A DNA stretch of 64,000 nt, taken from the NCBI GenBank assembly GCA_002395065.1, contig DGVS01000001.1:62001-126000 (forward strand), given 5' to 3'. Shown here in pieces: positions 20,216 through 28,599 of this stretch. The notes under the pieces are model-generated. The model searched no databases, was not told the origin of the DNA, and saw only the letters and a list, made by a program, of their open reading frames with translations. The DNA is from Caryophanales bacterium UBA4278 (GTDB lineage Bacteria > Bacillota_I > Bacilli_A > RFN20 > CAG-826). The translations under genes were made by a program, and so were the position numbers. The first letter of the stretch is position 1, and every line of letters begins with the position of its first letter.

Positions 20216-21421
20216 TTATTTCACAAGCACACGTTTAAGGACGCATGATTTAATGATTCCGTTTTCCATTTGAACTGGAATCTCACCTTGAATAAGAGGT
20301 AAGCAGTATTCACGGAATGATGGAGCCATTTTAGAATCATCAACCATCATTGATGTTGGAACTTTTTGTTCCACGTTAGCGATTAAAGAGATATCAACTG
20401 GTTCATAACTTACTTTGTAAGGTTTGTTAGAAACTCTCTTAATCGCAATCATGTGTCCAGTCATGCCTCCAAGGGCTTTTTGGACAGCGATTGTCCCACA
20501 CATTACTGCTTCATCAGAGTCAACTTTACTTGTTAAGAATGAATAAGCGCGTTGTGGTAAAGAGAGTTCAATGGCACGAATTGGGTAACCAAGTTTGTTT
20601 TCAACAATCTTGGCTAAATCAGCTCCAGCACCACCAAGTTGCATGTGTCCAAAAGAGTCAATACGCGCATTCGATGTGTCTCTTTCGAAGGTTATTCCTT
20701 CAGAGATACAGACAATCGCGTTGCCTTTCTTCTTGTAAAGAGCATCCACTTTCTTTAAGAAACCTTCCATATCGAATTTGTTTTCTGGAAGATAAATTAA
20801 ATCTGGACGAGCTTCTTCAGGAAGAAGGTCCACAGCAGCTGTTAACCAGCCAGCGTTACGTCCCATTACTTCAATAATATAGACTTTACCTTTCGCATAG
20901 CAAACGGCGTCAAGAATGATTTCTTTGACGGTGTTAACAACGTATTTTGCAGCACTACCAAAACCAAGCGAATGATCGGTAATTGCCAGGTCGTTATCAA
21001 CAGTTTTTGGAACGCCCATAACCTTGATATCTAAGCCTTTCTCTTTACAAAGTAAAGAAAGTTTATAACAAGTATCCATGGAGTCGTTTCCACCATTAAC
21101 GAAAACGTAACCAATATTATGCTTTTGACAGGTCTCTAAAATTTTGGAATATTCTTCATCATGGAAGTCTTTTGGAAGTTTGTGACGAGAAGTGCCAAGA
21201 ATTGATCCTGGAGTTTGTTTTAAGAGTTCAATTTGTTCTGGATCTTCTTTACCAAAATCAATAATTCGATCGTTCAGAAGTCCTTCAATTCCGTTAAGTG
21301 AACCATAAATATGGGAAATTTCAGGATGCTTTTGAGCTTCCTTAATTGCACCATATAAAGAAGTGTTAATAACACTTGTTGGACCACCGGATTGAATGTA
21401 AACCATTGCTTTAGAATTCAT
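20216..21421 (-). CDS. pfp: Pyrophosphate-dependent 6-phosphofructokinase
   Basis: The 401-residue protein phosphorylates fructose-6-phosphate in glycolysis. Residues at the phosphate-donor site point to PPi rather than ATP: GGNDS (110-114) has Asp113 where ATP enzymes have Gly104, and PKTVDND (138-144) has Lys139 where ATP enzymes have Gly124. MGRNAGWL and the N-terminal GGPTSVINT are family signatures. An AAGGAG ribosome binding site precedes the ATG. A PPi-linked glycolysis would save ATP, which fits the Na+-type ATP synthase next door. The gene is alone, with its own terminator. Confidence 0.93.
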   Translation of the reverse strand: MNSKAMVYIQSGGPTSVINTSLYGAIKEAQKHPEISHIYGSLNGIEGLLNDRIIDFGKEDPEQIELLKQTPGSILGTSRHKLPKDFHDEEYSKILETCQKHNIGYVFVNGGNDSMDTCYKLSLLCKEKGLDIKVMGVPKTVDNDLAITDHSLGFGSAAKYVVNTVKEIILDAVCYAKGKVYIIEVMGRNAGWLTAAVDLLPEEARPDLIYLPENKFDMEGFLKKVDALYKKKGNAIVCISEGITFERDTSNARIDSFGHMQLGGAGADLAKIVENKLGYPIRAIELSLPQRAYSFLTSKVDSDEAVMCGTIAVQKALGGMTGHMIAIKRVSNKPYKVSYEPVDISLIANVEQKVPTSMMVDDSKMAPSFREYCLPLIQGEIPVQMENGIIKSCVLKRVLVK

Positions 21422-21515
21422 CTAATCAGTCTCCTTTTTATTAAATTTAACAAATACGCTATAATTTTATTTAAATTATATAATCTCGTAAAGAGAAAAT
21501 ATTAAAACATGCGTA

Positions 21516-21529
21516 TGTAAGCGCTTGAA
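21516..21529 (+). promoter_or_regulatory. cre-like operator
   Basis: TGTAAGCGCTTGAA matches the CcpA/LacI-family cre consensus TGWNANCGNTNWCA at all but two of the fixed positions. It overlaps the -35 of the nucleoside kinase promoter and lies in the divergent region with pfp, so carbon-dependent repression of one or both is plausible. No ccpA gene is in the window. Confidence 0.4.
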
Positions 21530-21553
21530 TAGATATTTATTTTCATTTAAAAT
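21525..21553 (+). promoter_or_regulatory. Promoter of the nucleoside kinase gene
   Basis: TTGAAT (21525-21530), a 17-base spacer and TAAAAT (21548-21553) precede a leader of about 25 bases with a strong AAGGAGG ribosome binding site. Confidence 0.6.
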
Positions 21554-21584
21554 AATTAGCGTGATTTTTTAAGGAGGAATCCCG

Positions 21585-23228
21585 ATGTCATTTACACTCA
21601 AATATTTTGACAAAGAGACATCTTTTAACTCAAAAGTAAAACTACTCGACCTCATTGAAAACAATGATAAGTCCTACATCTGTGCTCGAGTCAACAACCG
21701 AGTGAGAGAACTCACATACGAAGTTTATTACGATGCAACAGTTGAATTTTTAACCGTTAAAGATAACGACGCAATTCCAACATATGAATCTTCGCTAAGA
21801 TTCGTTCTTGCGATGGCAATTAATCGTGTCGACCCATCTTTAAAGGTTCGCTTCTGCTATAACGTTTCACGTTCCATTTTCGTTCAAATCCTTAACGAAG
21901 GTGTTAAAGCAACACCAGAACTCGTTGAACAAGTTGATGCAGAAATGAAAAAGATTATTGCTGCTGATTATCCACTCGAAAGAGGCGTTTACACCAAAGA
22001 GGAAGCAGCTCAAATCTACCGTGAACATCATCTTGATGATAAGTTGGCTATTCTTCAATATCGTCCAGAGAAAACTGTTCACCTTTATAACTGTGACGGC
22101 TACATGAACTATATGTTTGCTCGTATGGTTCCATCCACTGGTTATCTTAAATCATACAAATTACGTCACTATGCACCAGGCATGATTGTTCAATATCCAC
22201 GAAGTGAATGTGGAGGCGAAATTCCACCATTCGAAGATGCTCCAACATTTGGAAAGACTCTTAAAGAGTCTCACAACTGGGGAAAGATTGCTGGGGCTGA
22301 TTCAGTTGCCGGTATTAATGAACACATTCACCGTGATGGCGTAATCGATTTCATTCAACTTTGTGAAGCCCGCCATAACAGAATGTTAACCACTCTTGGT
22401 AACATGATTGAAAAAGATATCGAAGACATTCGTTTAATTTGTATTGCTGGTCCATCCAGTTCTGGAAAGACAACTTTTGCAAATCGTTTAAGAGTGGAAC
22501 TCTTATCAAGAGGAATTAAACCTATTCGTATTTCGATCGATGACTACTATTTAACAAAAGCCGAAGCTCCAAAGGATGAGGATGGAAAACCAGATCTCGA
22601 GTCAATCGAAGCTCTTGATATTCCATTATTCAACCAAAACATGCTCGACTTAATTAATGGTAAAGAAGTCCAATTACCAAAATTTGATTTTAAACTTGGT
22701 AAACGTGTTCCGGGTCGCGTAATTAAAGTTGGTCCTACAGAACCAATCATTATTGAAGGTATCCATGCGTTAAATGATCGTATGACCACGCTCATTCCAC
22801 GACACCAGAAATTCAAAATCTTCATTGCCCCACAAGCACAAATTAATCTTGATAACGTGAACCCAGTATCCATTACTGATCTCCGTTTACTCCGCAGATT
22901 AGTTCGTGACTATAAGTTCCGTGCCGCAAGTGCCGAAGAAACATTCAGCATGTGGCCAAGTGTCCGTCGTGGAGAATTCAAATGGATTTATAACACCCAA
23001 GAAGGTGCTGATTATGTCTATAACTCCATGCTCTCATATGAACTTTGCGTGATGAAGAAATATGCGATGCCACTTCTTGAAGCAGTTGACCGTGAAGACA
23101 AATACTTCCCAGTTGCTGAAAGACTCATCCGCATGCTCAAATACTTCGATGACATGCCAGATGAATGGGTCCCATGTAACTCACTGATTAGAGAGTTCAT
23201 TGGTGGCTCTTGCTACGAAGGTGCATAA
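21585..23228 (+). CDS. Uridine kinase-like nucleoside kinase with TGS/ThrRS-like N-terminus
   Basis: The 547-residue protein has a C-terminal P-loop kinase of the uridine kinase/phosphoribulokinase family: CIAGPSSSGKTTFANRL (Walker A, about residue 287-303), RISIDDYYL and IIEGIHALND. The first 65 or so residues look like a TGS domain, and residues about 70-240 resemble the second additional domain of threonyl-tRNA synthetase (GxYLKSYKLRHYAPGMIVQYP, HIHRDG-type and the following HNRMLTTLG). This fusion is a known family in Clostridia and relatives, with nucleoside kinase activity expected but the role of the ThrRS-like part unclear. Strong AAGGAGG ribosome binding site. Single gene, ended by a hairpin terminator. 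Confidence 0.85.
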   Translation: MSFTLKYFDKETSFNSKVKLLDLIENNDKSYICARVNNRVRELTYEVYYDATVEFLTVKDNDAIPTYESSLRFVLAMAINRVDPSLKVRFCYNVSRSIFVQILNEGVKATPELVEQVDAEMKKIIAADYPLERGVYTKEEAAQIYREHHLDDKLAILQYRPEKTVHLYNCDGYMNYMFARMVPSTGYLKSYKLRHYAPGMIVQYPRSECGGEIPPFEDAPTFGKTLKESHNWGKIAGADSVAGINEHIHRDGVIDFIQLCEARHNRMLTTLGNMIEKDIEDIRLICIAGPSSSGKTTFANRLRVELLSRGIKPIRISIDDYYLTKAEAPKDEDGKPDLESIEALDIPLFNQNMLDLINGKEVQLPKFDFKLGKRVPGRVIKVGPTEPIIIEGIHALNDRMTTLIPRHQKFKIFIAPQAQINLDNVNPVSITDLRLLRRLVRDYKFRAASAEETFSMWPSVRRGEFKWIYNTQEGADYVYNSMLSYELCVMKKYAMPLLEAVDREDKYFPVAERLIRMLKYFDDMPDEWVPCNSLIREFIGGSCYEGA

Positions 23229-23242
23229 TCAAGCAAAAAACA

Positions 23243-23270
23243 AAAAGAACCAGGATTTGCTGGTTCTTTT
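23243..23270. terminator. Bidirectional terminator, copy of the dispersed hairpin word
   Basis: AAAAGAACCAG and CTGGTTCTTTT form a stem with loop GATTTG. It separates the convergent nucleoside kinase and DUF5677 genes. CCAGGATTTGCTGG (23250-23263) recurs exactly at 31665-31678 and 56898-56911 (other strand). Confidence 0.85.
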
Positions 23271-24389
23271 TTACTTTTGCGCAGTTTTTGAATAGGTTTT
23301 TGAGAAGCGTTTCTTTTCTTTGTCGTAGATGAAAAATAAAATGGAATAATATGTTTTTTTCATTACCGCGTAACGTTCTGCCTCTTCTTTGGAAATGCGT
23401 GATAAATAGAAATCTGAGAAGATCTTTTCATAGCGGAAGAAGCACTCGTAAACTGTTAACAAAACAAGACGTAAATAATACTCGTCTCGAGAATAAATAA
23501 GAATTGGGGAGGAGTGAGAAATTTCAGAAGCCATCTCGTAAAGTTTGGAGTAGGCTGAAAGTTCGGCAAGACGCTCAACACCATCACGGAAATTGAATTT
23601 GAATTGCTTGTCTTCATTATAATCTGGAATAGCAGTCAACCATCCATATTCAATAAACTTCTTCATGTCTTTACTCTTTAAATCGAGAGCTTTCATTTCT
23701 TCTTTAAGTACAGCGAAAATCTTATCGTTTTCCTCTTGGGACTTTATTCCTCCACGGAAGGCAACACCATATTTAAGATGTTTTACGTAAGCATTTTGAA
23801 CATGTGAACCATATTTATTTAAAAGATAAAGAATACATTCATTTTCATGCAAAGTTCTCCACAAGGAGAAAGCTTCTGTTCCAAATCCATCAACAATAAG
23901 ATCTAAGATGGATTTCATAATTGAGAAGCCTTTATGCATCACATCCAAAACAAGGGTTTCATTCGGATTGTTTTTTGGGAAACGCGAAAGCATTCCAAGC
24001 ATAAAGTTCAAATATAAATCAAGATTAGAAACAATTGGTGAGTACTTGGAAAGAAGACGAACATTTTTGTAGTTTAAGTGTTCGTTAGTAAAGTACTTGT
24101 CCACTGCTAACGAAATAATACTTTGTAGTGCTACTTCGTTATCTTTAAGAGTCTTGCATTCCACTTGATGAGAATCTAGATAGAAGCCAAATTCATTAAT
24201 TAAATAAAGCAACAGAGGTAGTGAACTAACTGGAACAACCTTACCAAAAAGGTTTGATTGGCTTAATTCAATCGCACCCTCATAAGCAACTTCATATGCT
24301 TCAAAAACAACTTCTGGATCAATAGCTGGATTGACTTGGAGTTGATTATATAGATTTAGAAATTGCTCGTGATTTAAAATGTTTTTCAT
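23271..24389 (-). CDS. DUF5677-like helical protein
   Basis: The 372-residue, mostly helical protein resembles DUF5677 proteins: the segment GFGTEAFSLWRTLHENECILYLLNKYG matches the R-x-L-x-E pattern of that family and YEMASEISHSSPIL its late H-containing helix. The function is not known; such proteins occur near restriction, phage-defence and stress genes as well as alone. It ends the operon yigZ-pepP-glpK, 2 bases after glpK. No signal peptide or membrane segment. The stop lies just after a shared terminator. Confidence 0.6.
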   Translation of the reverse strand: MKNILNHEQFLNLYNQLQVNPAIDPEVVFEAYEVAYEGAIELSQSNLFGKVVPVSSLPLLLYLINEFGFYLDSHQVECKTLKDNEVALQSIISLAVDKYFTNEHLNYKNVRLLSKYSPIVSNLDLYLNFMLGMLSRFPKNNPNETLVLDVMHKGFSIMKSILDLIVDGFGTEAFSLWRTLHENECILYLLNKYGSHVQNAYVKHLKYGVAFRGGIKSQEENDKIFAVLKEEMKALDLKSKDMKKFIEYGWLTAIPDYNEDKQFKFNFRDGVERLAELSAYSKLYEMASEISHSSPILIYSRDEYYLRLVLLTVYECFFRYEKIFSDFYLSRISKEEAERYAVMKKTYYSILFFIYDKEKKRFSKTYSKTAQK

Positions 24390-24391
24390 TG

Positions 24392-25870
24392 TTAATTTTT
24401 AAATTTCATCGCACATTTGACGGCGTTTTCCCATCCTTTGTAGAGTTTTTTCGCTTCTGCTTGATTCATCTTTGGATGATAGTTTTTAGCAATTGTGTGA
24501 GCATTACTAATCTCATCTAAAGAAGAGAAGAACCCTGAACCAAGCCCTGCCATAAACGCAGCACCAATTGCCGTTGATTCCAAACAAGTTGGCTTAGAAA
24601 CAGGGATGTTTAAAATATCGCTTTGGAATTGAAGCATGATGTCAGAATTTGTAACACCACCATCAACATATAGACGATTGATTTTGATATTTGACTCTTC
24701 TTCCATCACAGAGAAAACATCTTTACATTGGAAAGCGATTGCTTGAAGTGTTGCTAGAGCAATATGATCCAAGTTTGTTCCAGCACTCATTCCAAAGAAT
24801 GCACCGCGAACATCATCATCCCAATATGGAGTACCAAGTCCAACGAATGCTGGAACAAAATAGACTCCACCAGTATTAGGAACTCGCTGCGCCATAATGT
24901 TGATGTCATTTGAATGGCGGATAATATGCCAGCTATCACGTAACCATTTAATCGCCGATCCGCAAACAAAGACGCTTCCTTCTAAGGCGTAAGAAACCTT
25001 GCCGGAGATATCCCAAGCAATTGTTGTTAATAAACCTTTCTTTGAAAGAACTGGCTTTTCACCAATATTCATTAACATGAAACAGCCTGTTCCATATGTT
25101 GATTTTGACATTCCTGCTTCGAAACAGTTTTGTCCGAATAAGGCGGATTGTTGGTCACCGATAACACCAGTGATTGGTGTATCTTTATCAAGAAGAGAAA
25201 TCGCTCCAAAATTAGCATCGCATGACTTAACTTCTGGAAGCATACTCTTTGGAATATTGAAAAGTTTTAATAATTCATCATCCCATTCTTTAGTGTTAAT
25301 GTTAAACAGCATTGTACGGGATGCGTTCGTAATATCAGTAGCATGTACCTCACCTTTTGTTAATTTATAAATTAACCAGGAATCAACAGTACCAAACATC
25401 AGTTCACCAGATTCTGCCCTTTCTTGACCTCTTGGTAAATGGTCTAAAATGTAGCGAATCTTCGAAGCAGAGAAGTAAGGGTTAATGATTAATCCTGTCT
25501 TTTGATGAATTAATTCTTCGTGTTTCATCAATCGATCACAGATCGATTGTGATTGACGAGATTGCCACACAATTGCTTTCGATACTGGTAAACCAGTAAC
25601 TTTCGACCAAACAATTGTTGTTTCACGTTGGTTAGTAATACCAACGCACGCAATACTTTCCCAGCTAACATTAGCTTTGCTTAAAGCAGTTTCAATGACT
25701 TCCACCACTCCAGCAAAGAGCTCGTTAGCATCACATTCAACGTAACCTGACTTTGGATATTCGACTGGAAGTTCTTTTTGAGCAAACGAAACGGTTAAGC
25801 CACCTTTATTAAAAAGGATGGCTCGAGAAGAGGTTGTTCCTTGGTCTACAACAAGAATATATTTATTCAT
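24392..25870 (-). CDS. glpK: Glycerol kinase
   Basis: GlpK phosphorylates glycerol to sn-glycerol-3-phosphate. The 492-residue FGGY-family protein starts YILVVDQGTTSSRAILF and shows NQRETTIVW, GDQQSALFGQ, STYGTGCFMLMNIG and the FGGY signature YVDGGVTNSDIMLQFQSDIL. No glpF, glpD or glpO is next to it. It overlaps pepP by 8 bases and is followed after 2 bases by the DUF5677 gene. Confidence 0.97.
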   Translation of the reverse strand: MNKYILVVDQGTTSSRAILFNKGGLTVSFAQKELPVEYPKSGYVECDANELFAGVVEVIETALSKANVSWESIACVGITNQRETTIVWSKVTGLPVSKAIVWQSRQSQSICDRLMKHEELIHQKTGLIINPYFSASKIRYILDHLPRGQERAESGELMFGTVDSWLIYKLTKGEVHATDITNASRTMLFNINTKEWDDELLKLFNIPKSMLPEVKSCDANFGAISLLDKDTPITGVIGDQQSALFGQNCFEAGMSKSTYGTGCFMLMNIGEKPVLSKKGLLTTIAWDISGKVSYALEGSVFVCGSAIKWLRDSWHIIRHSNDINIMAQRVPNTGGVYFVPAFVGLGTPYWDDDVRGAFFGMSAGTNLDHIALATLQAIAFQCKDVFSVMEEESNIKINRLYVDGGVTNSDIMLQFQSDILNIPVSKPTCLESTAIGAAFMAGLGSGFFSSLDEISNAHTIAKNYHPKMNQAEAKKLYKGWENAVKCAMKFKN

Positions 25871-27128
25871 GATGAGTCCTCAATAATTTTTCAATATCGT
25901 TAACTTCTTTAATCACGTCTTTTGATAAAACTTCTCGTCCGCTTTCAGTGACTAAAACATCATCTTCAATACGAATTCCGATTCCGTGTTCAGCAAAATA
26001 TAAACCTGGTTCACATGTCACGACATTACCTGCAACAAGTGGACTTGTGCGGTCATTCCCATCATGCGTGTCTAAACCAAGATGATGCGAAACACTATGG
26101 TAATAGACTCTAGAAATTTCATCTTTAGAAGAAATCAATCCTTTTGCAACACATTCTTCGGCTAAAAAGTTCTTCGCAAAATCGTTCATTTCAGTAAGAG
26201 TAATACCTGGACGAATAAAATTGATTGTTGCTTTGTTGCACTCCAAAACAATCTCATAAATCTTTCTTTGAAGTTCATTAAACTTTCCACTAATTGGGAA
26301 AGTGCGAGAAATATCGGCCGAATAATGAGATTTAGCTGCGCCAAGATCAAAGAGAACTAAATCTCCATCTTGAAGCATATCTTTGGCTTCTGGATAGTGA
26401 AGAATGACACCGTTTTTGCCCGATGCAATAATGGTTGCAAAGCCAAGTGTGGTTCCGTATTCTTCCATAATGGAATATTCAAAAGCATTACGCAAATTAT
26501 ATTCGTAACGACCTGGTTTCATTGCCGCTAAAGCATTGCGAATTCCGAGATCGGTTGTTTCAATTGCTTCCTTAATACAGGCGACTTCTGCAGGTGATTT
26601 TACCATTCGTTCAGCAAGTACTAATTCATTCAAATCTTGGACTTTTGCATGGTATTTATTTTCTAATTCTTCACTAAAATGAATTGTTGAAACACATTCA
26701 CCAATCTTTAGTTCTTTTTCAAGATCTAAATAAACGTGTTCAATCTCACCAAAGTGAGACATATCGTGAGAAAAGATTGCATCAATTTTTCCTTCAAATG
26801 TCGAACGGAGTAAAACTGTTTCAATACCAGAAATTTCTCTTGCTTCTTCAACAGTCATTTTAATGCCTGTCCATTTTTCAACCTTTTCATTTTTTTCATC
26901 AATAAAAAGATATTCAGAAACTTCTCCGTCACATTTTACTAACAAAAGAACAGAATTTTCTTGTTCAATGCCGGTAAGGTAAAAGAAGTTACGATTCACA
27001 TCAAATGGGAAAAATGCATCTCCACTTTTCTTTCTGGCTTGACCAGCAAAAAGAACGGCGATGGAATTATTTTCCAACATTGTTAAAAGTTTATTTCGTC
27101 TATTTGAATATTCGTTTGCGTCGATCAT
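25863..27128 (-). CDS. pepP: Xaa-Pro aminopeptidase (aminopeptidase P, M24B)
   Basis: The 421-residue cytoplasmic metallopeptidase removes N-terminal residues before proline. It has an AMP-N domain (about 1-150) and a pita-bread catalytic domain with the five metal ligands in their usual context: LFDLGAAKSHYSADISRTF (two Asp), HHLGLDTHD (His), CEPGLYF (Glu) and GIRIEDDVLV (Glu). It lies 12 bases after yigZ with an AGAAGG-like ribosome binding site, and overlaps glpK. Confidence 0.95.
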   Translation of the reverse strand: MIDANEYSNRRNKLLTMLENNSIAVLFAGQARKKSGDAFFPFDVNRNFFYLTGIEQENSVLLLVKCDGEVSEYLFIDEKNEKVEKWTGIKMTVEEAREISGIETVLLRSTFEGKIDAIFSHDMSHFGEIEHVYLDLEKELKIGECVSTIHFSEELENKYHAKVQDLNELVLAERMVKSPAEVACIKEAIETTDLGIRNALAAMKPGRYEYNLRNAFEYSIMEEYGTTLGFATIIASGKNGVILHYPEAKDMLQDGDLVLFDLGAAKSHYSADISRTFPISGKFNELQRKIYEIVLECNKATINFIRPGITLTEMNDFAKNFLAEECVAKGLISSKDEISRVYYHSVSHHLGLDTHDGNDRTSPLVAGNVVTCEPGLYFAEHGIGIRIEDDVLVTESGREVLSKDVIKEVNDIEKLLRTHHE

Positions 27129-27140
27129 TTTTCTACCTTC

Positions 27141-27734
27141 TTATCTTTGATAAATCGTTTTGGTTCCAACAACCTCTAAATGAGCATGTGGAAATTGGTT
27201 AACAAGTTCTTCTCCAAATTCCTCTGGAGCCAAAACATCAACTTTAATTGTATCTTCATATGCTACATTTTCCAATGAAAATGAATTCATTTTGGCGAGA
27301 TGTTTTAATTCCTCAAATTGAGAATAACTTAATTCTAAACGATAAATATAGACTTGATGAATATTCAACAAGTCTGCGCTTTCGACAACTTGGACACCGG
27401 CTTCCAGATATGTTGACATCAAGCGTGATGCACCAAGAAGAACTCCACCAAAATATCGCACAACCACCAGCAAAACCTCATCCATCTCCTTTTTTTCAAG
27501 AAGATTCATTAAAGGTCTTCCGGCGGTTTTTGCAGGTTCACCATCGTCACTACATTTTTTCTGTCCGTGAATGGAGTAAGCATAACAATAATGTTTTGCT
27601 TTCGGATATTGCTTCTTAATCTCTGATAAGTATGTTTTAACTTCGCTTACATCTTTGACATGTAAAAGAATTCCGATAAATGATGATCGGTCACGAATTA
27701 AAGTAATTTCTCGACGCTCTAAGATTGTTACCAT
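27141..27734 (-). CDS. yigZ: YigZ/IMPACT family protein
   Basis: The 197-residue protein belongs to the YigZ (IMPACT, UPF0029) family: KHYCYAYSIHGQKKCSDDGEPAKTAGRPLMNLLEK and VVVRYFGGVLLGASRLMSTY are its hallmark segments, followed by a C-terminal ferredoxin-like (DUF1949) domain. Its molecular function in bacteria is unclear; eukaryotic IMPACT is linked to translation control. Its ATG lies 7 bases after a TATAAT on the minus strand, predicting a leaderless mRNA. It heads yigZ-pepP-glpK-DUF5677. Confidence 0.93.
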   Translation of the reverse strand: MVTILERREITLIRDRSSFIGILLHVKDVSEVKTYLSEIKKQYPKAKHYCYAYSIHGQKKCSDDGEPAKTAGRPLMNLLEKKEMDEVLLVVVRYFGGVLLGASRLMSTYLEAGVQVVESADLLNIHQVYIYRLELSYSQFEELKHLAKMNSFSLENVAYEDTIKVDVLAPEEFGEELVNQFPHAHLEVVGTKTIYQR

Positions 27735-27741
27735 GCGATTT

Positions 27742-27772
27742 ATTATACATTTTTATTAATAAATTGTATAAT
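27742..27772. promoter_or_regulatory. Symmetric divergent promoter (yigZ / CPBP protease)
   Basis: The 31-bp element ATTATACA - 15 bases - TGTATAAT is a perfect 8-bp inverted repeat at its ends. Each end is the TATAAT -10 of one direction and, read on the other strand, supplies TATACA as the -35 of the opposite direction with a 17-base spacer. The minus-strand -10 ends 7 bases before the yigZ ATG; the plus-strand -10 ends 10 bases before the ATG at 27783. A second copy of the same design lies at 46340-46370. Confidence 0.65.
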
Positions 27773-27782
27773 CAACTTACTT

Positions 27783-28598
27783 ATGTTGAAGAAGTGTCCA
27801 TATTGTGAAAAGGAATATCCAGAGGTCAGTCGCTACTGTCCGTATTGTGGTTCTCCAAATCCAAGTTATAAGCCAAAAGAAGAAAAGATGATGAACTACA
27901 AACGTCAACTACTTTTGTTTGGCGTTGGTTTCATTGGTTTCCAAGTTATTGGCACGCTAATCGAGCTTATTTTCTTGTTGATTGGAAGATCACAATTTGG
28001 ATCGGATAATGCTGCAATTTCCGCTTATCTACAAAGTGCTCCAGTTTCAATGTTTGTTAACTCGATTGCATACTGCTTAGTCTTTTGTATTTTGCTATTT
28101 ATAGCAAAGCCATCCATTTCTAATATATTTAAATCATTTAAAAACAAGAAGGCTTACCTTGGGTCTTTATTAGCGTTTGTGATTATTTATTCATTCACAA
28201 TTTTTTATTCAATTTTTATTCAACTTGTTGGGCCGAAAGTAACCGACAACAACAATCAAGAAGCACTTACATCGATCGTTAAGGTTTATCCACTCATATC
28301 GTTAGTGGTTTTTGGTATTATTGGACCAATTTGTGAAGAATTAACCTATCGTGTAGGATTCTTTGATTTCTTTAAAAGAAAAAATAAAATCGTTGCTTAT
28401 ATCGCAACAATCGTTATCTTTACGTTAATTCATTTTGATTTTGCAGCATCAAATATAGTGAATGAATTATTAAATATTCCTTATTATGCAGCTGCAGCTT
28501 TTGCATTCACATTTGTTTATGATAAGTTCGGCTTTGCTGCAAGCGTTACTGCTCACATTGCCAATAACTTATTCTCCATCATTGCATCACTAATTTAA
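27783..28598 (+). CDS. Zinc-ribbon CPBP (CAAX-like) membrane protease
   Basis: The 271-residue protein begins with a double CxxC zinc ribbon (CPYCEKEYPEVSRYCPYC) and has about six to eight membrane segments. The CPBP (Abi/CAAX amino-terminal protease) motif is present: EELTYR (residues 185-190, E-E-x-x-x-R), then LIHFDF and a late AHIANN, matching the conserved Glu, Arg and His residues of this glutamic-type intramembrane protease family. Substrate is unknown; members process prenylated or bacteriocin precursors or confer immunity. It is followed one base later by the TraX-like gene. Confidence 0.85.
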   Translation: MLKKCPYCEKEYPEVSRYCPYCGSPNPSYKPKEEKMMNYKRQLLLFGVGFIGFQVIGTLIELIFLLIGRSQFGSDNAAISAYLQSAPVSMFVNSIAYCLVFCILLFIAKPSISNIFKSFKNKKAYLGSLLAFVIIYSFTIFYSIFIQLVGPKVTDNNNQEALTSIVKVYPLISLVVFGIIGPICEELTYRVGFFDFFKRKNKIVAYIATIVIFTLIHFDFAASNIVNELLNIPYYAAAAFAFTFVYDKFGFAASVTAHIANNLFSIIASLI

Positions 28599-28599
28599 T

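Noticed and set aside
20491..20877. 128-residue plus-strand ORF inside pfp
   Set aside because: Antisense to conserved pfp sequence and rich in Leu, His and Gln as expected for a shadow frame.
21422..21480. Clear promoter for pfp
   Set aside because: A TATAAT is present on the minus strand (21475-21480) but no -35 hexamer at 16-18 bases; several AT-rich alternatives exist, so I do not list one.
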